DNA of 64,000 nt, from positions 87,560 through 151,559 of the forward strand of contig JAFGUF010000039.1 in the NCBI GenBank assembly GCA_016938675.1, given 5' to 3'. Numbering within the stretch: position 1 is the stretch's first letter; each line of letters starts with the position of its first letter. Shown in pieces: positions 44,464-53,712 of this stretch. The DNA is from Clostridia bacterium. Its GTDB lineage: Bacteria > Bacillota > Clostridia > Christensenellales > UMGS416. The notes under the pieces were generated by a model. It saw nothing but the letters and a program-made list of their open reading frames with translations. It was not told where the DNA came from and made no database searches. Position numbers and translations under genes: made by a program.

Positions 44464-45346
44464 GATACTTGAATGCGTACCTAATTTCAGCGAAGGGCGT
44501 GACCTTGAAAAGGTAGAAAAAATAGTGGATTGCTTCCGCGGGAAAAAGGGCGTAAAGCTATTGGACTACAGCAGCGATGAAGACCACAACAGAAGCGTTG
44601 TAACAGTTATTGGCGAGCCGGAAGCTTTGAGAGATGCTGTGGTCGAATCAGTGGTAAAAGCTGTAGAATTAATTGATTTGACAAAGCACAAAGGCCAGCA
44701 CCCAAGAATGGGAGCTGTTGATGTAATTCCCTTTATTCCGATAAGAAATACAACTATTAAGGAAGCTGATGATATAGCAAATCAGGTGGCTAAGATAGCC
44801 TCAGAAAAGTGCGGACAGCCATTTATCCTCTATGAAAAGTCGGCAACTGCGCCAAACAGAGAAAACCTTGCAAAGATACGAAAAGGCGAATTTGAGGGAA
44901 TGGCCGAAAAGATGAATAGCCCTGAATGGCAGAGCGACTACGGCCCGAAAACAGTGCACCCCACAGGCGGCGTTACGGCTATCGGCGCGAGAATGCCTTT
45001 GGTTGCCTACAATATAAAGCTGGATACTGACCGCCTTGAAATAGCTGACAAAATCGCAAAGCAGATTCGCCACCTAAGCGGAGGCTTCAGGTATTGCAAG
45101 GCGATGGGCGTGGAACTAAAAGACAGAGGCATAGTCGAAGTATCAATGAACTTAACTGACTACAGCAAAACCGCCATTTACAGAGCATTCGAAACCGTAA
45201 AGATGGAATGCAAACGCTACGGCGTAAATGTATTAGGCAGCGAGATAATTGGTCTTGTTCCCATGCAGGCGCTTATTGACTGCTCTGAGTATTACCTGGG
45301 ACTTGAAAATTTCAGCATGGAGCAGGTTCTGGAATCAAGGCTTTGA
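44456..45346 (+). CDS. ftcD: Glutamate formimidoyltransferase
   Basis: A 296-residue formiminotransferase (the N-terminal half of mammalian FTCD), moving the formimino group from formiminoglutamate to tetrahydrofolate. Family blocks: ECVPNFSEGRD, DEDHNRSVVTVIG, HKGQHPRMGAVDVIPFIP, PTGGVTAIGARMPLVAYN and the C-terminal EIIGLVPMQAL. CGGAGG lies 6 bp before the ATG at 44456, which overlaps the hutU stop. The partner cyclodeaminase is a separate gene two positions downstream, as usual in bacteria. Confidence 0.97.
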   Translation: MDKILECVPNFSEGRDLEKVEKIVDCFRGKKGVKLLDYSSDEDHNRSVVTVIGEPEALRDAVVESVVKAVELIDLTKHKGQHPRMGAVDVIPFIPIRNTTIKEADDIANQVAKIASEKCGQPFILYEKSATAPNRENLAKIRKGEFEGMAEKMNSPEWQSDYGPKTVHPTGGVTAIGARMPLVAYNIKLDTDRLEIADKIAKQIRHLSGGFRYCKAMGVELKDRGIVEVSMNLTDYSKTAIYRAFETVKMECKRYGVNVLGSEIIGLVPMQALIDCSEYYLGLENFSMEQVLESRL

Positions 45347-45347
45347 T

Positions 45348-46607
45348 ATGGAAAGACTGATACTTACAAACATTGCGCAGCTTGCAACATGCGCAGGAGC
45401 AGCTCCCAAAAAGGGAAAAGATATGAGCGATATTGGCATATCGCAATTCGACTGCGTATTAATTGAAGATGGCATTATCAAAGAAATTGGCTATACAAAT
45501 GATATAGTCTCCCGCTTTGCTTCCAATGAATACACTGAGTTAGATTGCAAATGCAATGCCGTGCTGCCGGGGTTTATTGACAGCCACACGCACTTTGTTT
45601 TCGCAGGGCACCGGCAGGATGAGTTCGCCAAGCGGCTTAATGGGATATCCTACATGGATATACTAAAGCAAGGCGGCGGCATAGCAAACACAGTCAATCC
45701 AACCAGAGAAGCTTCTCTTGATGAGCTTGTTGAAACGGGCCTTAAAAGGGCGGACGCAATGCTTGAAATGGGCGTAACAACTCTAGAGGGAAAAAGCGGA
45801 TACGGCCTCGACAGGGAAACCGAAATTAAGCAGCTTAACGCATTAAGGCAAATTAACGAAACCCACCCTATTGATGTAGTCTCAACCTTTATGGGTGCGC
45901 ACCTTGTGCCCAAAGAGTATGCAAACAGAGCAGATGAATACCTTGAATTTCTGATTAATAAAGTGATGCCGGAAGTAAAAGAAAAAAATCTTGCAGAATT
46001 TACAGATATCTTCTGCGAAGAAGATGTATTTGATATTGAGCAAAGCAGAAGATACCTCCATATTGCAAAAGAAATGGGATTTAAAATAAAAATCCATGCC
46101 GATGAAATAGTGGATATTGGCGGAGCTAAGCTGGCAGCTGAGCTGGGCGCAGTATCGGCTGACCACCTCCTAAAGGCGTCAAAGGAAGGCATAAAACTGA
46201 TGGCAGAAGCCGGAACCATTGCAACCCTGCTGCCAACAACGGCATACTGCCTGAAAGACAGCTTTGCTGACGCTCGGATGATAATAGATTCCGGCTGCCC
46301 TGTCGCGCTGGCTTCGGATTATAACCCCGGCAGCTCATGCACATGCTCCATGCCGCTTTTGATATCCCTGGCAGCCCTGATGATGAATATGAATACTAAT
46401 GAAATAATAACAGCTCTTACCATAAACGCGGCCTGCGCACTAGACAGGCAGAATGAAGTAGGCAGCATTGAAGCTGGGAAAAAAGCGGATATTATTATCT
46501 TGGCTTATCCAAGCATAGACTTCCTGCCCTATTACGCTGGCATAAATATAGTGAAAACAGTCATAAAGAACGGCAAAGCTATAGTTAAAGACAGGAGAAC
46601 CATATGA
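45348..46607 (+). CDS. hutI: Imidazolonepropionase
   Basis: A 419-residue amidohydrolase opening imidazolonepropionate to formiminoglutamate. Metal and active-site features: GFIDSHTHFVFAGHR, EGKSGYGLD, KIHADEIVDIGGA, SADHLLKA and ASDYNPGSSCT. The ATG at 45348 follows the ftcD stop directly, with AAGG upstream; the frame is open back to 45249 but that part overlaps ftcD. It overlaps fchA by 4 bp. Confidence 0.97.
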   Translation: MERLILTNIAQLATCAGAAPKKGKDMSDIGISQFDCVLIEDGIIKEIGYTNDIVSRFASNEYTELDCKCNAVLPGFIDSHTHFVFAGHRQDEFAKRLNGISYMDILKQGGGIANTVNPTREASLDELVETGLKRADAMLEMGVTTLEGKSGYGLDRETEIKQLNALRQINETHPIDVVSTFMGAHLVPKEYANRADEYLEFLINKVMPEVKEKNLAEFTDIFCEEDVFDIEQSRRYLHIAKEMGFKIKIHADEIVDIGGAKLAAELGAVSADHLLKASKEGIKLMAEAGTIATLLPTTAYCLKDSFADARMIIDSGCPVALASDYNPGSSCTCSMPLLISLAALMMNMNTNEIITALTINAACALDRQNEVGSIEAGKKADIIILAYPSIDFLPYYAGINIVKTVIKNGKAIVKDRRTI

Positions 46608-47218
46608 AAAATTTAAGCATTGTTGAATTCACAAAAAAAACTGCGTCCAATGAACCTGTACCGGGCGGAGGCAGCATTGCTGCATTGTCCGGCGCATTGA
46701 GCGCTGCACTTGCGGAAATGGTCGCATCCGTCACAGAGGGCAGCAAAAAATATGAAGATGTTAAAAACGAAATGATCGATATAAAAGAAAAGGCAAATCT
46801 GATAAGCCAGTCTCTGCTTGATGATATCGAAAAGGATAGCAAAGCATTCACGCAGGTGATGGATGCATATAAATTGCCGAAAGAAACAGACGAGCAGAAA
46901 AAGTACAGGGGCGCTTCCATACAGAATGCCCTTAAGCTGGCTGCCGAGGTACCATTAAGCGTAGCCATGAAATCATATGATATTATGGATTTGTCGCAGG
47001 CTGTTGTATCAAAAGGCAACCAGAACGCAGTAACAGATGGAATGGTGTCTGCAATGATGGCAAGAACTGCCGTTTTGTCCGCTCTGCTTAATGTGAAGAT
47101 AAACCTCTCCTCTATCAAAGATGAAGAATATGTGAGAGATATGAATCAAAAAGCAGGAGAACTGGAAAAAAAGGCAATTGAAAAAGAGAAAGAAATTTTA
47201 TCAGCAGTAATGCTATAA
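46604..47218 (+). CDS. fchA: Formimidoyltetrahydrofolate cyclodeaminase
   Basis: A 204-residue cyclodeaminase that turns 5-formimino-THF into methenyl-THF and ammonia, completing the folate branch of histidine breakdown. The start motif VPGGGSIAALSGALSAAL and the following helical bundle are typical (FTCD_C fold). It overlaps hutI by 4 bp; hutP follows 58 bp later. Confidence 0.95.
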   Translation: MKNLSIVEFTKKTASNEPVPGGGSIAALSGALSAALAEMVASVTEGSKKYEDVKNEMIDIKEKANLISQSLLDDIEKDSKAFTQVMDAYKLPKETDEQKKYRGASIQNALKLAAEVPLSVAMKSYDIMDLSQAVVSKGNQNAVTDGMVSAMMARTAVLSALLNVKINLSSIKDEEYVRDMNQKAGELEKKAIEKEKEILSAVML

Positions 47219-47276
47219 ATGCGAGCAAACTCAACGCCTTTATGATATACTTATCCTAGTGAGAGGTGAAGTATAT

Positions 47277-47714
47277 ATGGCAAACACAGGAATAGGCAAA
47301 ATAGCTCTCTCGCTGGCAATAGCCGACAAAAGCGAAGAGAAAATCATAAAAACCTATGAAGAAAAAGGCTACAAGCTGCTCAAAGGCCATGCGGGCTCCA
47401 TGAATGCCGGCAAGATATTCGCTGCAGTGGAAACTGCGGTAACAAGAGAAAAAATGATAGGTGAAACATACCACGAGGAACACGCGCTGTATCACGCCAT
47501 AAGCGAAGCTTTCTACGGCTATTGCCGCGGGCCCGTGGCTCTGGACACAGTACTTCGCACAACTGGATTAGCGTTCTCCGTTGTAAAAGGGCCTCTTTCT
47601 TTGGGCGATACTGAAAACAAGGAATGGATAGCAGTCGTCCTCTACGGAATGATTGGTTCGCCTCATCAGGGATTTGAGCACGAGGCTATTGGCCTTGGCA
47701 TTCAGCCAATTTAG
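47277..47714 (+). CDS. hutP: HutP-family RNA-binding antiterminator
   Basis: A 145-residue HutP protein. The conserved histidine-rich core (YHEEHALYHAISEAF) and C-terminal GMIGSPHQGFEHEAIGLGIQPI match HutP, in which the histidines bind L-histidine and Mg2+. AGAGGTGA precedes the ATG at 47277. In Bacillus hutP comes first in the operon and its protein antiterminates before hutH; here it is the distal gene while the leader UAG box and terminator are still before hutH, so it would act on its own message from downstream. Confidence 0.93.
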   Translation: MANTGIGKIALSLAIADKSEEKIIKTYEEKGYKLLKGHAGSMNAGKIFAAVETAVTREKMIGETYHEEHALYHAISEAFYGYCRGPVALDTVLRTTGLAFSVVKGPLSLGDTENKEWIAVVLYGMIGSPHQGFEHEAIGLGIQPI

Positions 47715-47736
47715 CTGATAACCGAGTATAAATTTT

Positions 47737-47776
47737 ATAAGCCGTACTGAAATTATAAAGATTTTCTGCGGCTTAT
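47737..47776 (+). terminator. Probable terminator of the hut operon
   Basis: ATAAGCCG (47737-47744) and CGGCTTAT (47769-47776) with a long loop that can pair further (GAAAT/ATTTTC), followed by TTTA. Placed just after hutP. Confidence 0.65.
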
Positions 47777-47883
47777 TTTATTGCAGATTATTATATGAAA
47801 ATCGCCTAATTTTATTATGAATTTAAATGCAGAAATTACGCATAAGTTTAACTATAATATACTCGTTATTATGAGGTGATATT

Positions 47884-49059
47884 ATGCAGATAGCTCACAA
47901 AAATGTTCTGCCTGTTATGCGGAATACTAAGATAACAAAGCAGACCTACTATGCTTTGATTCTACTCATCCTGCTTTCCTTATATGTAGGCTTTCTAAGC
48001 GCAAATATGGGCATATCTCATTTCTTTTCTTCCATTATGAATACAGCCTACCGCCTGCTTATAGACACAGCTCTCTATATTCTCGCCATATCAGTGGTGA
48101 TGGGTGCATTCGGAAATATGCTCATGGAGTTTGGTATAGTGAACCTCCTAAATAAAATATTTGCCCCCCTTATGAAACCCTTATACGGGTTGCCCGGTGC
48201 ATCCTTCCTCGGAATAATGACATCTTACTTTTCTGATAATCCCGCTATAATCGTGCTGGCCAACGACAAGAAATACATAAAATACTTTAAAAAGGAGCAG
48301 GTGCCCTGCCTTTGTAATCTGGGCACATCCTTCGGCATGGGGCTGATACTCACTACCTACATGATAGGCCAGGGTTTCATTATTGAACCCATAATAGGAA
48401 ATATCGGCGCTATTATAGGCAGCGTAGTTAGTGTACGCCTGCTAAACTTTATAATCAAGCGCAAAAAATATTTTGACACATACAAACCGCCATTGGAGGC
48501 CGAATCCGCAGACTGCGACGTCGCTGAAGATGAAAATATCAGTGAGGGTTTCATGGAAAAGATGGTGCGCTCCATGCTTGACGGCGGCAAAAGCGGCGTA
48601 GAGATGGGCCTTAAAATAATCCCTGGGCTTCTCATTATTTGCACTATTGTAATGACCCTAACCTTTGGGGTGGCAGACCCTTCAGTCGGATATCAGGGCG
48701 CAGCATACGAGGGCGTGGCGCTGCTGCCTAAACTGGGTGATATATTCTCCCCTGTGCTTACTCCTCTATACGGATTTACATCCAGCGAGGCAATAGCCTT
48801 CCCTATTACTGCTCTGGGTGCAGTGGGTGCGGCCATGAGCCTTGTCCCGAAGATGCTCGGACTAGGCCTAATTTCAGGCAACGATATAGCCGTGTTTACA
48901 GCGATTGGTATGTGCTGGAGCGGATACTTAAGCACCCATGTAGGAATGATGGACGCGCTGCGCCACAGAAAACTGGTATCCTCCAGTATATTGAGCCACA
49001 CTATCGGCGGCCTTGCCGCAGGAGCAGCCGCGCATTATCTTTATATGCTGTTTATGTAA
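47884..49059 (+). CDS. Gate-domain (nucleoside-recognition) transporter linked to hut genes
   Basis: A 391-residue polytopic protein with about nine helices and two Gate/NucleosideRecog-type segments (around residues 60-170 and 230-385). The family is found in nucleoside transporters and many Firmicutes proteins of unknown cargo. Conserved polar segments lie in helices (SYFSDNPAIIVLANDK and GMCWSGYLSTHVGMMD). GAGGTGAT precedes the ATG. Its place between hutP and an AraC regulator makes import of histidine, urocanate or a related compound an attractive guess, not shown by sequence. Confidence 0.8.
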   Translation: MQIAHKNVLPVMRNTKITKQTYYALILLILLSLYVGFLSANMGISHFFSSIMNTAYRLLIDTALYILAISVVMGAFGNMLMEFGIVNLLNKIFAPLMKPLYGLPGASFLGIMTSYFSDNPAIIVLANDKKYIKYFKKEQVPCLCNLGTSFGMGLILTTYMIGQGFIIEPIIGNIGAIIGSVVSVRLLNFIIKRKKYFDTYKPPLEAESADCDVAEDENISEGFMEKMVRSMLDGGKSGVEMGLKIIPGLLIICTIVMTLTFGVADPSVGYQGAAYEGVALLPKLGDIFSPVLTPLYGFTSSEAIAFPITALGAVGAAMSLVPKMLGLGLISGNDIAVFTAIGMCWSGYLSTHVGMMDALRHRKLVSSSILSHTIGGLAAGAAAHYLYMLFM

Positions 49060-49139
49060 TTAAATAAGGATATGTTTTAAGCATCTTTTCTTTTTATAGA
49101 TAATATGATATGTTATAGAAAAAGTATAAAGAGCTTTAT

Positions 49140-49844
49140 ATGATAATCGAATTTAAAGTCATAAATATCTCAAACGATGTAAAAACCCACTCGCACGATT
49201 ACGGACAGTTTGTGCTACCATATGACGGCGCAGTGCACATTGAGTTCGACGGCAAATCATATGTTATTGATTCTAATTCCATAGGGTACATCCCTCCTAG
49301 CGTAAACCACAAATACAACGGAGAGAAAAATGATGAGTCCCTGATAATCAATGTAAATCCAACATTGATAAAAGAAAGTGACAGAGAGATTTTTCTCAAT
49401 AACTGCAGGTATATTTTCAATGACCGGGTAAAAATAATAGTGGATTACATAAAAAGCGAAGCGAAGAATCGAGATATATCAGAATCTGACAAATATTTAT
49501 TCTTTTATGTTTATGACAAGATTGTAGAAGTCAGGAAATATAAAAGCGTGTCATATATTCATGAAAATTATCAGGAGAATATAAAAATAAGCACTCTGGC
49601 TGAATTAGAGTGCTACAATACTACATATTATACAGACTGGTTTAAATCCCATGCCGGCATGCCGCCAAGTGAATACATAAAGCGTGTAAGAATAGACAAG
49701 GCAAAAGATCTCCTCCTGACTACTCAATATAATCTTACCCAGATTGCATCCCAGGCGGGCTATAGCCACTCATCCACAATGTGCGCCGCCTTTAAGGAAG
49801 TAACCGGGATTACGCCAAAGGAATATAGAAACCAAAATTTCTAG
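49140..49844 (+). CDS. AraC-family transcriptional regulator
   Basis: A 234-residue regulator with an N-terminal cupin-like sensing domain (HSHDYGQFVLPYDG, about 18-31) and a C-terminal pair of AraC helix-turn-helices (about 130-234; MPPSEYIKRVRIDKAKDLL and YSHSSTMCAAFKEVTGITPKEYR). The sensing His and cupin pocket could bind a small acid or sugar. It may regulate the upstream Gate transporter; the ABC genes are convergent and overlap its stop by 4 bp, which argues against it controlling them. Confidence 0.9.
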   Translation: MIIEFKVINISNDVKTHSHDYGQFVLPYDGAVHIEFDGKSYVIDSNSIGYIPPSVNHKYNGEKNDESLIINVNPTLIKESDREIFLNNCRYIFNDRVKIIVDYIKSEAKNRDISESDKYLFFYVYDKIVEVRKYKSVSYIHENYQENIKISTLAELECYNTTYYTDWFKSHAGMPPSEYIKRVRIDKAKDLLLTTQYNLTQIASQAGYSHSSTMCAAFKEVTGITPKEYRNQNF

Positions 49845-50524
49845 ACATTATTTTCTTTTATTTCTGCAATGGTTCCGTCAACTATGCTTATAACCACGTC
49901 CGTCTTTTCAACAATGCCCAAATCATGTGTCGCAATTATTACGCAGCAGTTGTCCTCGTGCGCCAACCGCTTTAAAATATCGATTATGTTGTTGCCGTTT
50001 TCAGAGTCCAGATTTCCTGTGGGTTCATCGGCCAAAATCAGCTTCCTGTCCATTGAAAGTGCGCGCGCTATAGATACCCTCTGCTGCTCGCCTCCGCTGA
50101 TCATTCCGGGGAATCTATTGAAAAGTGCTTCTGGAAGCGCAACCTTCTTTGCCAGTTCCTTTGCCCTCTCTTTTGCATCACTTCCTTTTACTTTGCAAAG
50201 TTCCATGGGATACATTATGTTTTCAACCACAGTAAGCAGAGGGAAAAGCTTGAAGTCCTGATATATTACGGCCGCCTTGGTTCGCCTGTATTCGTTCAGG
50301 TCCATACTCTTCACTGATTTGCCCTCATACTTTATTTCGCCGTCCTGGGGCACATCAAGCCCTGCAAGAAGCGACAGCATCGTGCTCTTGCCGCTGCCGG
50401 ATTTGCCAACCACCGCATACATTTTGCCTTTTTTAAATGTATAGCTTACGCCCTTTAAGGCGTCCACGCTCTGATACTGGTTATGATATGTGTATTTCAC
50501 ATCTTTTAATTCAAGTATGCTCAT
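49841..50524 (-). CDS. ABC transporter ATP-binding protein (MacB/LolD type)
   Basis: A 227-residue ATPase with Walker A GKSGSGKST, Q-loop VIYQDFKLF, signature ISGGEQQRVSIARALS, Walker B LILADEPTGNLD and the H-loop ATHD. It works with the large FtsX-type permease encoded 21 bp upstream on the same strand, a MacB/LolD-like pair that moves lipoproteins, peptides or antibiotics by mechanotransmission. Its 3' end overlaps the AraC gene's by 4 bp. Confidence 0.93.
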   Translation of the reverse strand: MSILELKDVKYTYHNQYQSVDALKGVSYTFKKGKMYAVVGKSGSGKSTMLSLLAGLDVPQDGEIKYEGKSVKSMDLNEYRRTKAAVIYQDFKLFPLLTVVENIMYPMELCKVKGSDAKERAKELAKKVALPEALFNRFPGMISGGEQQRVSIARALSMDRKLILADEPTGNLDSENGNNIIDILKRLAHEDNCCVIIATHDLGIVEKTDVVISIVDGTIAEIKENNV

Positions 50525-50545
50525 CTTTATCCCCCGGTTTATGTT

Positions 50546-53500
50546 CTAGTCTTCGTATTTTAATATCGCCAGCGCATTTGTATTGTTCATTATCAGTATT
50601 GATATCAGGCAGCCAATCATATAGCATATTACAAATCCTGATACTAATACTATCTGAATTAAAGAAAAGCCTGAGAAAATGAAGTATCCTGCAATTATTC
50701 CCAGCATCGTTCCAATAATGCAGAGGAAAGCCTGCTCAGCAAAGAATGACATAAAGGTTACTCGTTTTGGCGCGCCCAGCCCTCTCATTATGGCAAACTC
50801 TTTTCTCCTGCTTACAGCAAGCAGATAGGATACAACCAGCGCTATTATGCCAACCAGCGCATAAAGTATCGGGTAGAGTACATTAATGTACCTTATCTGC
50901 TGGTTAAGCATATCCACCGTGCTTATGAATTTCTTATCATTCAGCACAAGAAAATTTCTGTAGGTATTTATCTTTGATCCTGATGAGAATCCATAATCGC
51001 TAAGGAAGGCTTTAAACTCATCAAGCTTGGCAGCGTCTTCAATTGTGAAGTTTGCGGAATCAAAAGTATAGTAAAAGAGTGCACTATTGTCTCTTCCCTG
51101 ATAATTATACAGATTGTCAAGGTCAATATATTGCTCCAGCTGACAGTATATGTTGTCCTTTAATCCCTCTTTAACATAGCTGCCTACAACCAGATAATCT
51201 AATTCCGCGTCCTTGTCCTTTAAAAACAAATTAAGCATAAACAGGCGTATTGTATCGCCCAGCTCTATCCCATACTCTTTCATATAATCAGTTGATACGA
51301 TGCAGCAGGGCGTTCCGTCAACTTCCTTCCCTAGTATTGATTCATCGTAGCCATCAAGGAACTCCATATTGACTTCTGAACTAAAGAAAAACTGGGGAGA
51401 GTTCTTTATACTATTCGCATAAATAAGCCTCGGCCCGCGCTTAACACTGTCCACCCATGTATCATATGCATACAATTCCGGTGGAAAGAATTGTTCCAGC
51501 CCAGTTGGCTCCCCATCAACAACTGATCTGCCCACATAGTCAAAGTAATCTGTCTTTGATACATATATATTGTTTATATAGCCTGATTCTATCAAATCCT
51601 TAAGCTGGTATGATTCCACTATTACGTTGCTGGCCTTCTGCCCCTTTATGTCAGTAAAAATCCCTGTTATAACAGTATCTTGCTTTATCTCGCTGAGCTT
51701 GTCTTCGTAGCTTTGCGCAGTCGATGAGAGCTGGAAGAAAAATAACACAACCACAAAAGAAAGCATCGGAACAACCATCGTTCTTATTCCGCCGCGTATG
51801 ATCGAAATAATTGAATACTTAATGCTCCTTCCCCTGAATGAGAAGGTGTGCCCAGCGTGCATTTTTCTTTTCTTCTTTTTCTTTTTTGCCTTCTTCTTAA
51901 ATGTGCTTAACGTAAAAGCGAAAGAACAGATAAGTGCAGTAAGAACTACGCAGGCTGATATAATAAGGAAAAACAGATACTCAATTTTTACGTTGAATAC
52001 CATCTCTTTGACAATAGTCAGGCTGCCATTGCTGTATCTGGTATCTGAAAGGGCATAATTAGCAGCTATATTTCTAACAAATTCAATAACGTATGATGAA
52101 AGCTTATATGATGCTATGGATGCCAGCCCTGCGGATATAACCGCGATAAACCCGGTGCTGAAAATGAAATACCAAATTGCCTTTTTCTTTCCCGTACCCA
52201 GCTTTATCATAACATCGCTTACATCCCTTTGCCTATATACGAAAAGGAAAGCGAAGAATATAATAACCGCAAGTGATACCATAATACAGACCACTGTGAT
52301 TATTTTTGCTATCCTCAGTATGTCCATAAAAGGCTTGGCAACTGCTGCATAGCCCTGGTCATATATAGTCATCTCCACTCTCTCGGGAAGCATGGGCAAC
52401 ATATCATTGTAGAATTCATCTGCTTTGCTGTTTATAAGCACTGCCTGCCCTAATGTATAGCCCACATGATTGGCTGCAAAAGAAATATCGTCGCGCTTAG
52501 GAATATAAACATTGTTATTAAAGTCAATGTTTGAATTGATTATGCCAACGATTTCATATTCATCTTCATAGGTGAATCCTGTACCAGCCCAGTAGCTTTC
52601 ATAGACTGATACGCCCTCTGTGACAACAATTGAAATGGGGATAATATCGCCTACTTCAATATCCATCTTCCGCTTGAAAAGCTCGGAGACTATGCATACT
52701 TTGCTGCCAGCATCATACTCTTCCTGTGTAAATTCCCTGCCTTCTTTTATGTATGCTTCCTGCTGATGAAAAATATAATTGGATGTTAAATCGTCAACAG
52801 CATAAACATTGACACTGTTATTTGTTACACTATATGTCTGGGTAATAAGGCTAATAGGACTTTCATCATCTACCTCATATCCGCCATCCTCTGTAGTGAT
52901 ATCTTGCACCATGTATTTATCACCATCGGGAAACCCAGCTTTATCCGCTGCGCCCCATGAAAAAGGCTTAGGAGTAAGATAAGAATACATTTTCGATCCA
53001 TATCCTATTTCTCCGTTAACCAGATAATAATGACCTGACTCGTAATTGTCGGTGAAATCATAATACAGAGGAGAAATACGCGTATATCTGCTTACATCGG
53101 AGTAACAGTAATAAATAGATTCAACAATATCAGCACTATATGAACTGCTTTTGAATGTTGAATACGTGGATCTTATTCTGTTAATTACAAAAACTGCCGA
53201 GTCTTTGCGCGGCATCATTCTGTCTGTGCGCACAAAGCCCTCTACATAGCCCAAAGCCCGCTCTGATTTATCGAATAATATGACATTTTCGTTGTTTTCT
53301 ATCAAAGAATAGTCGAAATTTTCTGCTGCTTCCTGAAGGTCCTCATCATAAATATCCTCGTCGGGATACTCCGTGCCCATGTATTCAAAAAGCGCAATGG
53401 TCTTGTAGTTGTCATCGCAATCTTCCAGGAACTTGCTGACAGATGCCCACACACTAAGGCCAAGACTCAAGACTATAGTAAGGACAAAAATAAGAGAAAT

Positions 53501-53560
53501 GAAAAGAACTGACTTCCATTTGGACCGAAATACATTAATAATACTTTTTGAAAAAATCAT
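50546..53560 (-). CDS. ABC transporter permease, double FtsX type
   Basis: A 1004-residue permease with two FtsX units and about eight helices: TM1, a large extracytoplasmic domain (about 40-400), three helices with a Lys-rich cytoplasmic loop (KKKAKKKKKKRK), TM5 near residue 610, a second extracytoplasmic domain and three C-terminal helices. MacB_PCD-like ectodomains move the bound substrate. The start at 53560 is preferred over an in-frame ATG at 53596 because that ATG overlaps the promoter's -10 box (TATAAT at 53600-53595) and would lie at or before the transcript start, whereas 53560 has AGGTAA upstream. Substrate unknown. Confidence 0.88.
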   Translation of the reverse strand: MIFSKSIINVFRSKWKSVLFISLIFVLTIVLSLGLSVWASVSKFLEDCDDNYKTIALFEYMGTEYPDEDIYDEDLQEAAENFDYSLIENNENVILFDKSERALGYVEGFVRTDRMMPRKDSAVFVINRIRSTYSTFKSSSYSADIVESIYYCYSDVSRYTRISPLYYDFTDNYESGHYYLVNGEIGYGSKMYSYLTPKPFSWGAADKAGFPDGDKYMVQDITTEDGGYEVDDESPISLITQTYSVTNNSVNVYAVDDLTSNYIFHQQEAYIKEGREFTQEEYDAGSKVCIVSELFKRKMDIEVGDIIPISIVVTEGVSVYESYWAGTGFTYEDEYEIVGIINSNIDFNNNVYIPKRDDISFAANHVGYTLGQAVLINSKADEFYNDMLPMLPERVEMTIYDQGYAAVAKPFMDILRIAKIITVVCIMVSLAVIIFFAFLFVYRQRDVSDVMIKLGTGKKKAIWYFIFSTGFIAVISAGLASIASYKLSSYVIEFVRNIAANYALSDTRYSNGSLTIVKEMVFNVKIEYLFFLIISACVVLTALICSFAFTLSTFKKKAKKKKKKRKMHAGHTFSFRGRSIKYSIISIIRGGIRTMVVPMLSFVVVLFFFQLSSTAQSYEDKLSEIKQDTVITGIFTDIKGQKASNVIVESYQLKDLIESGYINNIYVSKTDYFDYVGRSVVDGEPTGLEQFFPPELYAYDTWVDSVKRGPRLIYANSIKNSPQFFFSSEVNMEFLDGYDESILGKEVDGTPCCIVSTDYMKEYGIELGDTIRLFMLNLFLKDKDAELDYLVVGSYVKEGLKDNIYCQLEQYIDLDNLYNYQGRDNSALFYYTFDSANFTIEDAAKLDEFKAFLSDYGFSSGSKINTYRNFLVLNDKKFISTVDMLNQQIRYINVLYPILYALVGIIALVVSYLLAVSRRKEFAIMRGLGAPKRVTFMSFFAEQAFLCIIGTMLGIIAGYFIFSGFSLIQIVLVSGFVICYMIGCLISILIMNNTNALAILKYED

Positions 53561-53594
53561 TTGATTACCTGTTGAGTTTGATCTCGTTTTTTCC

Positions 53595-53622
53595 ATTATA
53601 TCATATGTCCATAATATGACAA
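53595..53622 (-). promoter_or_regulatory. Promoter of the FtsX-type ABC operon
   Basis: Minus strand TTGTCA (53622-53617) and TATAAT (53600-53595) with 16 bp spacing; an inverted repeat TACTTA-TAA-TAAGTA lies upstream at 53644-53658. Confidence 0.7.
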
Positions 53623-53659
53623 TGCTAATAATGAAAAAACTTATACTTATAATAAGTAA

Positions 53660-53692
53660 ATACCATACTAAGTTTGTGTCTCAGTATGGTAT
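53660..53692 (-). terminator. Terminator of the aminotransferase-aldolase-kinase-symporter operon
   Basis: A 10 bp stem ATACCATACT/AGTATGGTAT (53660-53669 with 53683-53692) just after the symporter stop; the following minus-strand bases are AT-rich. Confidence 0.65.
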
Positions 53693-53712
53693 CCACTATT
53701 CCATATACTTCT

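Noticed and set aside
45650..46219. Minus-strand open frame of 189 codons inside hutI
   Set aside because: Shadow frame; no start signal and Ser-rich translation.
44456..47218. Split of formiminotransferase and cyclodeaminase as a broken ftcD gene
   Set aside because: Both parts are full-length with own starts and ribosome sites and are separated by hutI; bacteria normally encode them separately.
53644..53658. Perfect palindrome TACTTA-TAA-TAAGTA
   Set aside because: Could be an operator for the ABC genes, but it is AT-rich, lies outside the core promoter and has no second copy seen in the window, so no regulator is claimed.
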